DNA of 64,000 nt from Aldrovandia affinis (GCA_029706075.1 JAINUG010000026.1:7086674-7150673), one strand, 5' to 3'. Positions 1 through 12,486 are shown, numbered from the stretch's first letter. A program made the numbers and translations. Notes: generated by a model from the letters alone, not told the origin.

Positions 1-843
1 AGATTACCACAGAACTGAATCTACCCCTCCATGACCCAGTCTCAACAAAAACTCTACATTGTGAGCTACACAAAACTGACATTTATGGTAGGGCTGCCAT
101 TGGGAAATTGCTTGTAACCAAGGCCAATGTGCAACAACGCATGGCCTCATGTAATGAGCACAAAGCCTGGACTTTAATATATAATACTGTAATATATATT
201 ATATATGGACTATAATATGGGCTGACGAGTCTTTTACTTACTTTAATCTTTTACTATTTTTCCTGCATCCAGATGGGTTTGGAGAAAATCAAAGGAAGTC
301 TTCAACCCACATTGCCTGTTCCCAACTGTTAAACATGGTAGTGGATCTGTTATGGTATGGGCAGGCATCTTGTGGGAGTCATTGGGTCCGATTATTACAC
401 TGCATGGTAGAATTACAGTTAAGGAATACAAAGCTATTGTAGGCGACCAGATTCAACCTATGATGCAAACATTCCTCAAGATGTTCCCATATTCCAAGAC
501 GATAACGCCCCCATACACACTGCTAAATGGATTCAAGAGTGGTTTCATGAACACCAGGATGAAGTCAAATACCTTCCATGGCCTCCACAATCACCAGACA
601 TCATTGAACCACCTGAAAAGTTTTGGAACGTAGTGTGGAATGGATTTCCACCGCCTTCATCTCTCATAGAACTGGAGAATTTCCTTTCTGAGGAAGGTCC
701 CACTAGAAAGTGTATAATAACATTCCAAGAAGGATTGAAGCTGTTCTAGCAAATGCAAAGGACAGCCCAGTTCCTTATTAGTTCATTATATTCAATAATA
801 TTCATATATTGTTTGGTGTTTCAATGATTTTGTCAACCCCCTG
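1..843 (+). pseudogene. Tc1/mariner transposase remnant, runs off left edge
   Basis: Decayed DDE transposase of a Tc1-like cut-and-paste transposon. Bases 1-180 read in frame as the second DNA-binding part, then an AT-rich insertion near 180-210 interrupts it. Bases 310-430 encode the conserved stretch KHGSGSVMVWAG, 495-545 the QDDNAPIHTA block around the second catalytic aspartate, and 575-640 the WPPQSPD block before the third acidic residue. Several frameshifts and stops make it inactive. The right terminus is recognisable: the end reads ...GTCAACCCCCTG at 843 followed by the target dinucleotide TA at 844-845. The 5' end lies outside the window. Family assignment rests on motifs seen in the translation. 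Confidence 0.8.
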
Positions 844-866
844 TATGTCTCACTCACACGTACACC

Positions 867-1345
867 TGTCACACGCCACGTGACAATCCCTGGACGGGAA
901 TAGAGCAGTCTGGAAACAGGGAGTGGAGTTTGTCGGTCTACGGACCGGATTTTATTATTTCTTTAAAAGTTATCTGATCCCCGACACGGGCAGAAAACTA
1001 GACCGGGAGTTTTTCAAACAAATAAACAAAACTAAATCTGTCCGTCGCCCTCACGGGTTCGGGACACAAAAACAATAAACTTCAAAACACAACAAACTTG
1101 TCACAAAATAAACTGTTTTACTTTTACTTTCACTTTCTTTCTTTCTTTTTCAGTTGCTTTTTTCTCCTCGGTCTCCCACACCTTTGCCTTCCTTGTTCCA
1201 GCCACCTACTGAAGAGAGCAGAGCAGTTTTAAAGCACACCGATGTGATTAGTAAACACAAGACCGGTGTGTGCGTTGGCTGCTCTGCCAGTAGGCGTGGC
1301 CGCTAATCACCCTGATCAGCTGCCGAGACCGACACCTTCCACACA
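867..1345 (+). repeat. Interspersed repeat with a second copy at 59261-59728
   Basis: Begins with the near-palindrome TGTCACACGCCACGTGACA and ends near GAGACCGACACC. It shares many blocks with 59261-59728 in the same orientation: the start, a CGGTCT.CGGA..GATTTTTATTAT block, a CCCTCACGGGTT block, CAGTAGGCGTGGCCG.TAATCACCCTGAT and the end. There is no ORF. The size, TG start and AATAAA motifs suggest an LTR-like sequence, but I could not find a clean target duplication, so the class is open. It starts only 22 bases after the Tc1 end at 843. Confidence 0.55.
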
Positions 1346-1413
1346 TACATATAAATACACGCATATATTTACCTGTAGATATCTAATATTGTCAGTAATA
1401 AAAAATTAATAAT

Positions 1414-1800
1414 AGGGGTCTCCCATGTGGTGTAGCAGTAGAATGTCTGATGCTGCCCACTGTGACTGGGGTTCAATTCCACTGGCCACGCCAGTTTCGG
1501 CTCTGGCCGGGAGTGCCACTAGGGGGCGGCAATTGGCTGTTCGCCCCAGGGTGGGGGGAGGGAAGCTCTATACGAGCTCTCTGCGTATAGGAGTAGCCTT
1601 GTGCACATACCGGAGTTACCGTGACGGCTTAGCGGGTTCCGGCTCAGAAGAGGCGGCGCTCCGCTGCATGTCACTGCTACGGCAGTACGGCATCGAGCTC
1701 TCAATATGAGGGAGGGGGATAATTGACTTGAAAAAAGAGAGGGTATAATTGGCTACTAAATTGGGAGAAAATGGGGAAAAAATAATAATAATAAATAAAT
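1414..1800 (+). mobile_element. tRNA-derived SINE, type I, copy A
   Basis: The head is tRNA-like with an A-box region (GTGGTGTAGCAGTAGAATG, from about 1426) and a B-box (GGGGTTCAATTCC, from about 1469). The body carries CTGGCCGGGAGTGCC and GGCAATTGGCTGTTCGCCCC. The tail carries AATTGGCTACTAAATTGGG and ends in an A/T-rich run with AATAAATAAAT. It is the same family as the minus-strand copies at 5403-5756 and 48964-49327. Short ORFs here are not genes. Confidence 0.85.
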
Positions 1801-3350
1801 CATTAATACAAATTATGTGCACTTCAAGGAATAGCATGAAGTCCAATTACACATGATGATTGTGATGTTATTGATAGTGATGATGACTGATCTGACCTTT
1901 GTTAGTAGACACAAAGACTTGGGAAAAGCAGTAAACATACAAAATAATGTGTGGTCTTAATTGAGAAATGTAGATTAATGTATTTGCTACAAGAGGGAAA
2001 ACAGACAGAAAACTGCCTACATTACAGCATAAGACATAGGTCCAACTGCCAATATCCCCTAAAAAGGAACACAGGAAAACACCTGTGAAATAGTGGGGTG
2101 CTTTTCAGGACGTTTTTTTTCTGTGGCAGGTCATTTCCATTTTCATAGCAAAAAAGCAAATAATGGAAGCCATTCTTCTGCCCCTCACTGTTATCAGCTC
2201 CTTCCAAATGTATTTATTTTTTGCAGGCAGAGGGGCTTTCTTGTGCAGCACAAAAGAGAGAGGTTAATTTGTTTTCCAGTGCAGTCACAGTCACATTTGT
2301 GACATACATAACCGATAATTTAGCTACCGGTGCCTGACTGCATAATACTCTTCCCAGAGGACGTCGTACTGAGTAGGGCACAAGCACAGAGGGAATATCA
2401 GAATTAAAATGCTCCAGCTATATTCCACAAAGCTGTTACACATTGGCCTATTTCACAACTTCAATTTTTCACTTTCTCCTCACTCCGAGCAAGGCTTTTC
2501 CAATGTGTATGTCATAATTTATACCCTTTGCTATGGTTAGAACAAACAGAAACAGACACAGAAAGGCTGAAGTAAGATCTTATAATGTGTTCCTAAGCTG
2601 GGTGAATGAATGTTCATGTTAACACATCTTTGCTGGTTGTCACAGGAAATTAATTGCTGATGATCAAATATGGTGACCCCCATCTCTGTTCAATCAAAAG
2701 CCAGTTAATTACATCTACTAATTATCGCTGACAATTTGCCACTTGGATAGCCAGAGATTTTACGCAAACGACAAATCGGTCACCCTCTCTCAATCAGCAC
2801 ATTGTAATTACAGCGCTCAACAGTGTTAACTAGTGCTTTCAGCACAACTGGCTTCACATTATCATTCAATAAACCGCACATATAATGTCTGCGTTTTATT
2901 GTGTTCACTGTTTTAATGCAGACTTTTTAAGGCACACTGAGGATCAAACCCACAACTCAAAGGAGCCAAATATATGCAATTAGAACATAATTTGCATATT
3001 GTAACATTTCAACAGTCACAGGGAGCACAGCTTTTATCAGCCAGCTACTCTCCCATTACGAGATTCACAAAAAAGATGGATGCAGCTTCCGCACACTGTG
3101 TATTTGCAAATCTCATCGTGTCCCTGTCAGAACCAGTGGTGGCTGCCACTAGAGGGGTGTTAAAGTGCCACCCCATCTGGCATTTCAAGCTATTCTCAAA
3201 AAACAAAACACAAAAATGTTCCACACAAAAAGCCACATCCACCCAGATCCATTACAGTTTTTGAAATGGAGGATGGAGGACTGACTGTAATTTAATTTCA
3301 ATAGAACATAGCAATAAGCTGCAGTACCCACCATAACCACTTGATCCCCA
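1801..3350. other. Unique non-coding sequence, no gene seen
   Basis: No ORF with recognisable motifs and no repeat structure. The stretch at about 2640-2830 has balanced composition with several TAATTA-type homeodomain-like cores and could be a conserved non-coding element. That is inference only. Confidence 0.4.
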
Positions 3351-3354
3351 GTGC

Positions 3355-4200
3355 CATGTTACAATACAATACAACACAAAATGCTCTTATATAGTGCTCT
3401 TCTTGCAAACAACCTAGGGTGCTTTATAAGAAAAAACATAATAATCATCTGAATCAGCTAAAAGTCCAAACTCAGAGGACATTACTGTAATGTAATGTAA
3501 TGTAATGGAGGAATAGGCACATGAGCTGCACCTCTGATATGGCTTGTCATTGAGTTCCAGAGATGAGGTTCAGAACAGCTAAAAGCTCTTCCCCCAACTG
3601 TTTTTAAATGACTGTGAGGTGTCACCAAGACATCAGCAGTTGCTGATCGCAGATTGTAACTGGGAACATAAGGTTCAATCATATCCTGCAAGTATGAAGG
3701 TCCAAGGCCATGAAGTGCTTTATACGTAGTTGAGCAAAACCTTAAATTCAGCCTTGGCCAATGGAATGTCTGAAAGACAGGAGTGATGTATTCTGTGCGG
3801 CACAGGTGTGTGTAAGCACTCTAGTTGCTGCATTCTGCACTAATTGAAGCTGCTACAATGAAGAATCTGGTAAACTGACGAACAGAGCTCTACAATAGTC
3901 CAGCCTAGACATTACAAAGGCATGTACCAGCATTTTGGTATGTTTCTCTGACATAATTGGTCTCAATTTCGCAATATTGCACAAGTGAAAGTAAGATGTC
4001 TTAACTACTGACTTAATGTGGTCATCCAGCCACAGCCCAGGATCCATTATAACTACCAGTTTTTCTACAGTTTCCAGCTGTTTCAGAGAATGGCCATCAA
4101 ATGGGATGTCTATACATGGTAACGTAGTCAAGCTGGGCCTGGAGCCTACCAGCAACACTTCTGTCTTTGGTGCCACACTGGAACTAAGCAGCTCCATTTG
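3355..4200 (-). mobile_element. CR1/L2-superfamily LINE 3' part, antisense and decayed
   Basis: On the minus strand 4197-3853 encodes the C-terminal part of a LINE reverse transcriptase: the KTEVLLVG block, LPCIDIPFDGH, and the SRLDYCRALFVSLP motif typical of the post-catalytic region in CR1/L2/Rex elements. A stop follows, then the continuation [11 protein letters not shown] (about 3850) and a downstream block around 3691-3482 with LVTPHSHLKTVGGRAFSCSEPHLWNS. A pentanucleotide (ATTAC)n run sits near 3484-3508. Frameshifts and stops abolish coding. The catalytic domain and 5' end are missing, as usual for 5'-truncated LINE copies. Confidence 0.7.
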
Positions 4201-4507
4201 TTTACAATTTTTTATTTTATTAACCGTATAGGTTTACCCTCTTCAAGAGAGTCAGAATTTTTTAATGTAGTAGTGGGCTTGCCTACAGTGGTGTTGGAAC
4301 AGTGAAGTTAGAATAAAAATGGTACATTCCCTGAATCCAGTAGCCTTAACAGTCAAATGCCCTTGTTTAAAGTTCAGCACACAGTGTTAAAACCCCTCAC
4401 TTATCCTATATTTATTTGATTTAATATAATAATTACTACACAGGATACCAATTATCAATTAAATCACCGAATTTGTTGATAGGCAGAGCAATTTGGTGGA
4501 TCAACCT

Positions 4508-5343
4508 TCATCAAAATATACAACTCACAATTCAATTAAAATTAACAGCTGGTTTATTCAGTTACAACAGTTAGACAACATATTCAACGTCCAATCTACA
4601 GACTTAGGTTCAACTACCTTAACAAATACTAAATCCTAGACATAAAATTGATATGTAACAATCACAAAAGAAATGAAATGGAAGAAAATCATACCAAACC
4701 AAGCTTGTCTCTCTCCAAAAACGCAAACACACGCAGCCAAGGAGTGAGCTGAAACCATATCGTCCAAGAGAACAGGAAAAAAAACGTGTAGAATTCCACC
4801 CAAATGTGCCTCGAGCCACCAACGGGTCACACTTTAAGTGTTTGGAGGGGGGGAGGTTGGCAGACTCCATTCTTAGCCCATAATTTATGATTTGGGGAAG
4901 GTCCAGCGCAAGCCAGGTTCAGACCACCTTTTTATATTTTGTTTTGGGTCACTTACAACAAGATATATTTTCAAGGTCGCCATTGATATGCTCCTCTCAT
5001 GTTGAGAATTGTGGCGATATCAAACATCACTAGGGCCTGGAGATGCCAGCTTAGTTTATACAGAGATGTTGGTTGAGCTGATATTTGGAGAGGCATAATA
5101 TGCTCAAGAGCATTGCTATCAAGTGACAAGGCTAATCATACAGTACCATGTTGACCTCTGCTTTAATCTGGCAGACCATAATTATTTTCTCCATGATCCA
5201 TAATTTCCAGCTCATAGACAGACGTTGTGGTGTGTGGCTTATTAAAGCTACATACTCAAGTGCCCTGGCCTCACTCACAGAGCAGTAAGCCCTCCAATGA
5301 TGGCCCCACTCTGTCTGCCTGCACAGGATGACCAAAAGGCACC
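4508..5343 (-). repeat. Unclassified interspersed repeat, inverted partner of 53099-54244
   Basis: Read on the minus strand this aligns with the plus strand at 53099-54244 over essentially its whole length, starting at GGTGCCTTTTG and CAGGCAGACAGAGTGGGGCC and ending at GTGAGTTGTATATTTTGAT. Shared landmarks include GAAATTATGGATCATGGAGA, CTCTTGAGCATATTATGCCT and AACTGAATAAACCAGCTGTT, which contains a polyadenylation-like AATAAA. There is no intact ORF. It could be an LTR or an untranslated part of a retroelement; no terminal motif settles this. Confidence 0.6.
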
Positions 5344-5402
5344 TCCCCGACAGTGGGCAGGGCTAGCACCTAAGGCCCTGCTTCAGGAATGTTGGCTTAA
5401 TT

Positions 5403-5756
5403 ATTATTATTTTTTTCAATTTTCAATTTTCAATTTCTGCTGTCCCTCATATTGAGTCCCTCATATTGAGAGTCCACTGCCGTAGTCCTGATACCAGCAG
5501 TGACATGCAGTGGAGCACCGCCTCTTCCGAGCCGAAACCACCAAGCCGTCACCATAATTCCGGTATCCGTTCCGGGGCACTCCTATACGCAGTGAACTCG
5601 TATCGGCTTCCCTCCCCCCACCCTGGGGCGGACAACCAATTGCCCCCTCCCTAGTGGCACTCCCGGCCAGAGCCGAAACTGGTGCGGCCGGTGGAATTGA
5701 ACCCCAGTCGCAGTGGGCAGCGTCAGACATTCTACTACTACACCACTCGGGAGGCC
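5403..5756 (-). mobile_element. tRNA-derived SINE, type I, copy B with target duplication
   Basis: The reverse complement begins GGCCTCCCGAGTGGTGTAGT with a B-box GGGGTTCAATTCC, followed by the same body as copies A and D. It is flanked by a 14-bp direct repeat at 5389-5402 and 5757-5770 (ATGYTGGCTTAATT, one mismatch), which is the target-site duplication and fixes the ends. A short CAATTTT tandem tract lies in the tail. Confidence 0.9.
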
Positions 5757-5770
5757 ATGCTGGCTTAATT

Positions 5771-6350
5771 GTTTTTTTTAAATGAATAACATTTAAAAAC
5801 TTTAATTTACTTTTAGATAATTTATTAGGCTAAATCAATCATAGTGACCAATGTACTCATTTACAGAGGTATAATTTGGCAAGGCTTGGACAAAACCTAG
5901 GCTTTGGCTTTCTGTCTCTCACTATATGATGGATTCCACTTTAAGAAATGGCATACAGTACAAATAAATGGTGTCTAGGTTGAGTGCTGAATTTTTTTCT
6001 TTTTTTAAACAAATACCATGATGGTTGTGTGAGTGGGAGCTGAAATGAAAAGGTTGCAAACATGTCTTCCCTCAAACACTCTGCGCTATTCATCTCATCT
6101 GCTCACAGCCAGCTCTGCTATCATCCGTTTCCTGGTGGAAAACAATACATTCTGAGGACAAAGAAAAATATGCTTGGGTTTTATTTTGAAATAACTCAAT
6201 TAGATGAGAATTTCATCGCAACTCAATTGTATGGTTCTGTGTCGCTCTGAAACCTTATAAAGCAAGAAATGTAAGTAGATTTTTTTTTTGCTGTATATAT
6301 ATATATATATGAATACAGGAGCCTACTGTAGCCTACTGTATATATATATA
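5771..6350. other. AT-rich spacer with TA microsatellites
   Basis: No gene is seen. (TA)n tracts at about 6295-6310 and 6339-6350 flank a repeated GCCTACTGTA (6320-6340). This belongs to the palindromic target of the Tc1 element that follows. Confidence 0.5.
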
Positions 6351-7513
6351 CAGTCAAGCCGGAAAGTCTGCACACCCCTTTTACCCTCTCCACGTTTCAT
6401 TGCATTACAGACTTATTCTACAATAGATTAAGTTCATTTTTTGTCTCAAAATTCTACACAAAATAGCCCATAATGACAAAGTGAAAACAGGTTTTTAGAC
6501 ATTTGTGCTAATTTATTAAAAATCTAAATGTAAAATATCATATGTACACAAGTGTGCACACCCTTTGATATGACACCCAAAAGTGAGCTGAGGTGCATTT
6601 TGTTTCAACCATCTCTGCACCACTCCATCAATCAGGCCTTTTTGGTAGTGGCTAGATGGAAGCTACTCCTGAGTGAAAGGCATATGTCAGCCCACCTGGA
6701 GTTCGCCAAATGGCACTTAAAGGACTCTAAGAGCATCAGGAAAAAGATTATCCGGTCTGATGAGACACAAATTGAACTTTTGCTACCATAAAGGTCTGAT
6801 TGATAGAGTGCTGCAGAGATGTTTGTCCTTCTATCAGGTTCTCCCATCACTGCAGAGGAACTCTGAAGCTCTCTTAGAGTGGCCATTTGGTTCTTGGTCA
6901 CCTCCCTGACCATGGCCCTTCTTGCCCGGTTACTGAGTTTGGCCAGACAGCCAGCTCTAAGAAGATTGTGGTGGTTCCAAACTTCTTCCATTTCACAATG
7001 ATGGAGCCCACTGTTCTCCTGGGTGCTTTCAATGCTTTAGCAATGTTTTTATACCCTTCCCCAGATCTATGCCTCAACACAATTCTATCTCGGAGGTCTA
7101 TGGAGAGTTCCTAGGACTTCATGGCTTGGTTTTTACTCTGATATGCACTGTCAACTGTGGGACCTTATATAGACAGGTGTGTTCCTTTCCAAATCATGTC
7201 CAATCAATTGAATTTACCACAGGTGGACTAGAATCAAGTTGTAGAAACATCTCAAGCAGTATCAGTGGAAACAAAATGCACCTCAGCTCACTTTTGGGTG
7301 TCATATCAAAGGGTGTGCACACTTGTGTACATATGATATTTTACATTTACAATATGCACAAATGTCTAAAAACCTGTTTTCACTTTGTCATTATGGGCTA
7401 TTTTGTGTGGAATTTTGAGACAAAAAATGAACTTAATCTATTGTAGAATAAGTCTGTAACGCAATGAAACGTGGAGAGGGTGAAAGGGGTGTGCAGACTT
7501 TCCGGCTTGACTG
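6351..7513. mobile_element. Tc1-like element, long inverted repeats, chimeric interior
   Basis: Ends are inverted repeats of about 250 bp, 6351-6605 and 7269-7513, starting CAGTCAAGCCGGAAAGTCTG and differing by a few bases and one 10-bp indel. The flanking dinucleotide is TA on both sides. The interior holds transposase fragments in opposite directions. On the minus strand, 7120-6798 encodes the N-terminal helix-turn-helix part (IVLRHRSGEGYKNIAKAL and onward, with a frameshift). On the plus strand, 6645-6785 encodes the next part, ending in the first catalytic block RSDETQIEL. The two meet at inverted 39-bp copies (6608-6646 and 6784-6822). The second and third catalytic blocks are absent, so it is non-autonomous. 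Confidence 0.85.
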
Positions 7514-7544
7514 TATATATATATATATACAGTAGGCTCCGCTT

Positions 7545-8700
7545 TTATTCATAACCTTGATAAAGATGAACAAAAGAGATTGTATAAAATAAACGATATA
7601 AGTAATGAGGTATTCAGAAAATTCAGAAAATTCCAAACCTACATTACTAATACAATTGTTCAGAAAAACATATTTTGTTTTATTAATAATATTTTTTTCC
7701 AGAAAACATCTGGAACACAATTATTCACAACCCTAACTATTCTTTGAAATTGAATCCAACAAAAACAAATCTTCATAAATATACAACTTATTTGAAGTTC
7801 ATTGGAAGGTTATGGAGCACATTTGAAATACTGTGGTCAGCAATTATCATTGTGAAAGGCAAAGAACTCCCTGAAAGCATCAGACAAAAGGTTATTGACC
7901 TCTACAGATCAGGAATGGCTACAAAAAAATCACTAAAAAGTTAGATACCACGTTTCACTGTTGTGAATTATTGGGAAGTTTAAGGCCACTGGAACAGTGG
8001 CTAACCTGCCAGGTAGAGGACGCAAGTCTATCTTACCCTCACGTGTAGTAAGACGGATGGTATGAGAGGCAAAAAGAAGTCCAAGGGGCACAGTTCAAGA
8101 TCTCCAATACAACCTGGCACCTTGGGGTTACAAGGTGTCTAAAGCTACCATTCGATGGCAACTACATGACAATGACCTTTATGGCAGAAGGAAGCCTGTT
8201 TTGAATACAGTTCCCCGAAAAAGGCATCTGAAACTAAATCTGAACAACAATTGGGACCGTGTCTTGAGGCCAAATCAAGTTTTTTGGACAGGCCCATTAG
8301 CATTATGTTTGGTGTCCAAAGAATGCAAGTAATGTTGAAAAGCACCTCATGCCTATGGTGAAACATGGTGGTGGATCTTTAATGCTTTTGGGTTGTTTTA
8401 CATCCACAGGCCCTGGGGCCCTTATTAAAATGGATGGAACCATGAACTCCAGCATGTACATTTTGTCCAAAAACCTTGGACAAAGGTTGGACCGTCCAAT
8501 AAGACAACGATCCCAAACATACGTCCAAAGAAACTAAGAAATGGACAGAGCACAAGATCAATGTCCTGGCGTGGCCATCTCAGTCTCCAGACCTGAATCC
8601 AATTGAACATTTGTGGTTTGAACTAAAGAAAACAGTCCAAAATAGCATCTATTAACATGTTCTATTGTCTGAAATGGCATCACATGTGCACACCCTTATA
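7545..8700 (+). pseudogene. Tc1-like element with decayed transposase
   Basis: An old Tc1 copy abutting the previous one. Terminal-repeat-like sequence occupies 7545-7740. Transposase coding follows: KELPESIRQKVIDLYRSGMA near 7860-7925, the GRGRKS-like linker near 8010, a WQLHDNDLYGRRKPVLN block near 8155-8205, KHGGGSLMLLGCF near 8352-8400, a second catalytic block around 8505-8520, and the [15 protein letters not shown] block at about 8570-8615. Stops and frameshifts interrupt it repeatedly. The 3' terminus is not clear. The 7545-7740 part resembles 17240-17530. Confidence 0.8.
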
Positions 8701-8739
8701 TGTCTAAAATAATGATGTGTGGCCTACAATTGGCTAAAC

Positions 8740-11700
8740 TATGAACAGAGGGTGTTTTTGGTCTAAGTAGATCTGAACAGATGGTGTTTTTGGTCTAAGT
8801 ACATATTGATCAATAGGGAGAATTAATCATTTGGGGTATGGAGTATTTTTTATAATGTAACTGTCAGGAAAATTCAGAAGCAAAGGGTACAGAAGGTAAG
8901 AACTGAGAGCATGTGGGCATTGCAGGTATTTATTTGGGAGACCCTGAAAAGTGCCTTGGTGCTTGTGAAGGATGAGCCTTCATTTATCTGTTAAAATGCA
9001 CACTGTTGGGTAGGAAAGTACCAAATGTTTAAACTTGTCAAACCATTTTAATTGGAATGGATGTTGATAGGGTCATTATATGTTTGTCAAATGTGCAGGA
9101 TCTTCTGTTTCACTCAGTGTTCAATTTACAAATCTCTCAAAGTGATCTACACCAACCATTTCCTTTGACTCATTGTGTTTGTAATTGAGAGTGTGTGGGA
9201 GTGAACGCCAGAACCCATGATTGCCTCACCTGAGTTCGACCTGAGCCAATTTAAGGCAATTTAAGGCATTAAGCCATTTATGTGCAGGTGTGTGGCTGCT
9301 GAAGGGGAATCGATATGACTCTTGACAAGGCATAAGTATGGATGATGCATAGAGTGCTTTCGTGCTGGTTTGGGATTATTTTTTAATTAAATAGTTTGTA
9401 TTTTTGTAAAGAGGCTCCTTCTCTGTTTTTTTATGGCCGGTGCATTGGCCATCATCGACACAGTGCTGAATAGGTATGGGGTATTCCCTGCCACCCATAA
9501 CTTGGCATAATGCATACCTGCCATCCCAATCTTTGATGAGCTCAATTTAGACATGCTCATTCTGTATGCTTCCGTACCATTGTACGAAAGTCTGTTAACT
9601 CGTTGTGTGCTGTCTGTCAGTGTTATCTCAAATTAAGGTTTATTGATTCTGTATGTGTTTTATGTTTATGTTGTGCTTGGCTAGCTGCATGCATGCACTG
9701 ATGCACTATGAATTGACCTGGTTGAACTGACCTATGGAGCAAAAGGTTAATCAGTGAAAAATGTGCAGATAAGGTAGACAGAAATGACCAGGTACGATTG
9801 TTGCGTCAGAATGAGAATGTTCCGTTGTTAACCTTCCAATCATCACATTTATGACCACACACTGCAGGGACCACTCATCAATGATCACACTGGTGTGATC
9901 GTATGCATCATGGATCAGGGTTAATATATATTCTGTTACTAGTTTATTACATATTATTACAGATTTAGTATGTGAAAACTGGAAATAATTCAAGCCGACA
10001 GGTTTTATTTTTTCAAATGCCAACATGGCTTATTCTTTTTAAGAGTTATGGAAGTAGATTAAAATGATTTAGAGATGTTTAGAGAGTAGAAACTATTTAT
10101 CCCCCCAAAGGAATAGGATTCATGAAATGAATGAATATTACAAGTTTACTGCAGCACTGCGTGTTTGGTTTTCTTTCATAGTATAGATTCACAGTGCAAG
10201 ATTCATCAAAACGTTCTCTTCTGATGAAAAATAAATATTTGTTCCTTAATTTCTTCATCTTAAATGTTTGAAAGCATCTGTACAGGGAAACAAACACTTG
10301 TAGTGAAAATGTACCTCGTACTCTCCCTGCATGTGTAAATTCTCATTAAGATCTAATCTAAATGACAGGACAAGTTAAATTCACACAGGACTCAGGAACA
10401 CATCGCATTTGTGTCTAATAACCATAAGTGCTCCAAGATGTTATGAATTGTTACATTGTATCAATCTGTAAAGTAATACTTTTACACAACCACGTTAAAC
10501 ATCTGATTGAAAGCAATGCTGGAAAACTTTTTAGGGGCATAAGATGGAGCTGAATCAATAGACTTTTTGTGAGTTCCCACCACTTTAAGGTCCTTTTCAG
10601 AATCTATTTAAGAAGTTTATTATACTTTACTGATCATGTAATTTGCTTGTATTGCCTTTAACCTTGTTTCATAAAATCCTTATTAACTCATTAGGTAAAA
10701 TCTATTTTTTTCCCCTCATACATTGTCACTGGCAAGCAGCTCTTGGTGGCTTTTTTTGTTGTTCAGTTTTTCAGCATGCACATATGCACTGTGCCCATAA
10801 CTGTTTCTTAATTTAGAACCAGTTTATCATTGTCTTGGCAATGGAACATGGTGTTTAATGCATTTTATCATCGCTTAGATCGATGGTTCGGCAAAATAAG
10901 TCAAGGTGTTCAGTGATTGATGGATAGCAGGAAAAAAACAAGAAAAACAAGAAAAACAAAGCATTTCTGCAAGGAGCGGGCTTGATCTGTCACGTCTCAG
11001 ATCATCAAAGTCACCGGAGCTTATTATTATTGCCTCGCAAACTATTCAAGTCTTCCAACATTTGGCTGCATTGTGCAAGAGCGCAACCTTGATTTGTCGA
11101 CAAGGGTTTGATTGATTGTTGGAAAGTTCTGAATGAATTATTAATGTAATCCCTTCCTCAGAGCCTGAGGCAGACCTTGGTGGAGCTGCAAATGCACACG
11201 GGCCCATGTTTTATCCGCTGCGGCTCGAGTGGCGAATTTCAATGGTGGTGCAGCAAAACAATCACGGCAATAAGTGGCCTCTCCGCTTGGTTCAGTAGCC
11301 GCTTCCCATGTAGCCACGCAAATGCAGGTGCTCATCCAATGTCTCAGGTGATATTTCGGTGCTTTCAGCAAGTCACAGAGATTAACCCAACTCAACACGG
11401 GTACATGTTTGGGTGCTCACTACAGCTGCACAGACCTGTTAAACTGCCTCAATCACAATCATTCAAAGTGCTGTACATCATCAAAAAATTCAAAAACTAA
11501 GGCCTGGATTCAGATAAATATTTGTCCATTAACTTACAAGTACATGCAAGTGTTCCTTTTTTTTCTTAACAAACACAGTTAACAGTGAGTCTTTTTAGCT
11601 AACCTCATCTTCTAATCATCTTCTTCTGGTTAAAAAAACCCCCACCAAAGCCAAAGTTAAGGACAAATGTTGATTGAATCCACACCAAAGCAAGGAGTGG

Positions 11701-12430
11701 TTTGGCAGTAACACCAGCTACAGCACAAAAATAGCTTTTGAACATGCAGAGAACTGCAAACTACAAGTTTTACTGTTATACTGTAAGATGCCCTTCACAA
11801 ACTATTATTAACAGTGGTTTTGTCACTTGAAAAACTGCAATTATTGCAAGGTATGTGCATATACTACATCCATTAACATGTCCAGTACGGGCATGCAGAG
11901 ACGTCACTATCTGCATCTGCATCTTTTCAACCAACAAAATGATCTGTGATCTGTATTCGGATATAAACTCAGAAGTAGGTGTGGCTTAAACTGGAAGTTG
12001 TATAAAACTAAAGGAAATACAGAGAAAGCAGAGATATTAGATAGTATAGATCCTGCCTACTTCTGTGTTCTGATCACATTGCATCATGGGGACTATAGAG
12101 AGCACTCCGAGCTGCACTCTCTCTATTGACTTATTGAAAATACACTATATATTCAGACTGCTCTGGGTTGATCACAACTAAGTCTAATACTTTTGCAAAA
12201 ATGTTTATTGATTACAACAGATACAATTCTACTGGAATAAGATACCATTTTATGTGATCAATGCTTATTGTGAAGAGTTTAGCCCAAAAACACAGTATTC
12301 CTGAATGAAAAGGAGTGTGGTTAGCATGAGCAGTCATTCCATTGACTGTCATTGAATAGAGATTTTTTTTTACAATAACAAAGTTCTATTTCTGGTGCAA
12401 ATTCCACTTTAGATATCTGCTTAATGTTAG
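8740..12430. other. Unique non-coding sequence, 3.7 kb
   Basis: No ORF shows a protein motif and no repeat family is recognised. Composition is AT-rich, with a less AT-rich island at about 10980-11400. That island has the longest open frames of the stretch (85 and 107 codons on opposite strands), but with no coding signature I can support. It could be a conserved non-coding element. Confidence 0.4.
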
Positions 12431-12486
12431 CTACCTACAGGTAACTGCCAACTGCCAAAATAAACCACCAATAAAACACCAACATA

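Noticed and set aside
1424..1490. tRNA-like A and B boxes, here and at 5700, 12500, 49300, 55385 and 57090
   Set aside because: Each is the head of a longer SINE with body, tail and in several cases a target duplication; no cloverleaf gene stands alone.
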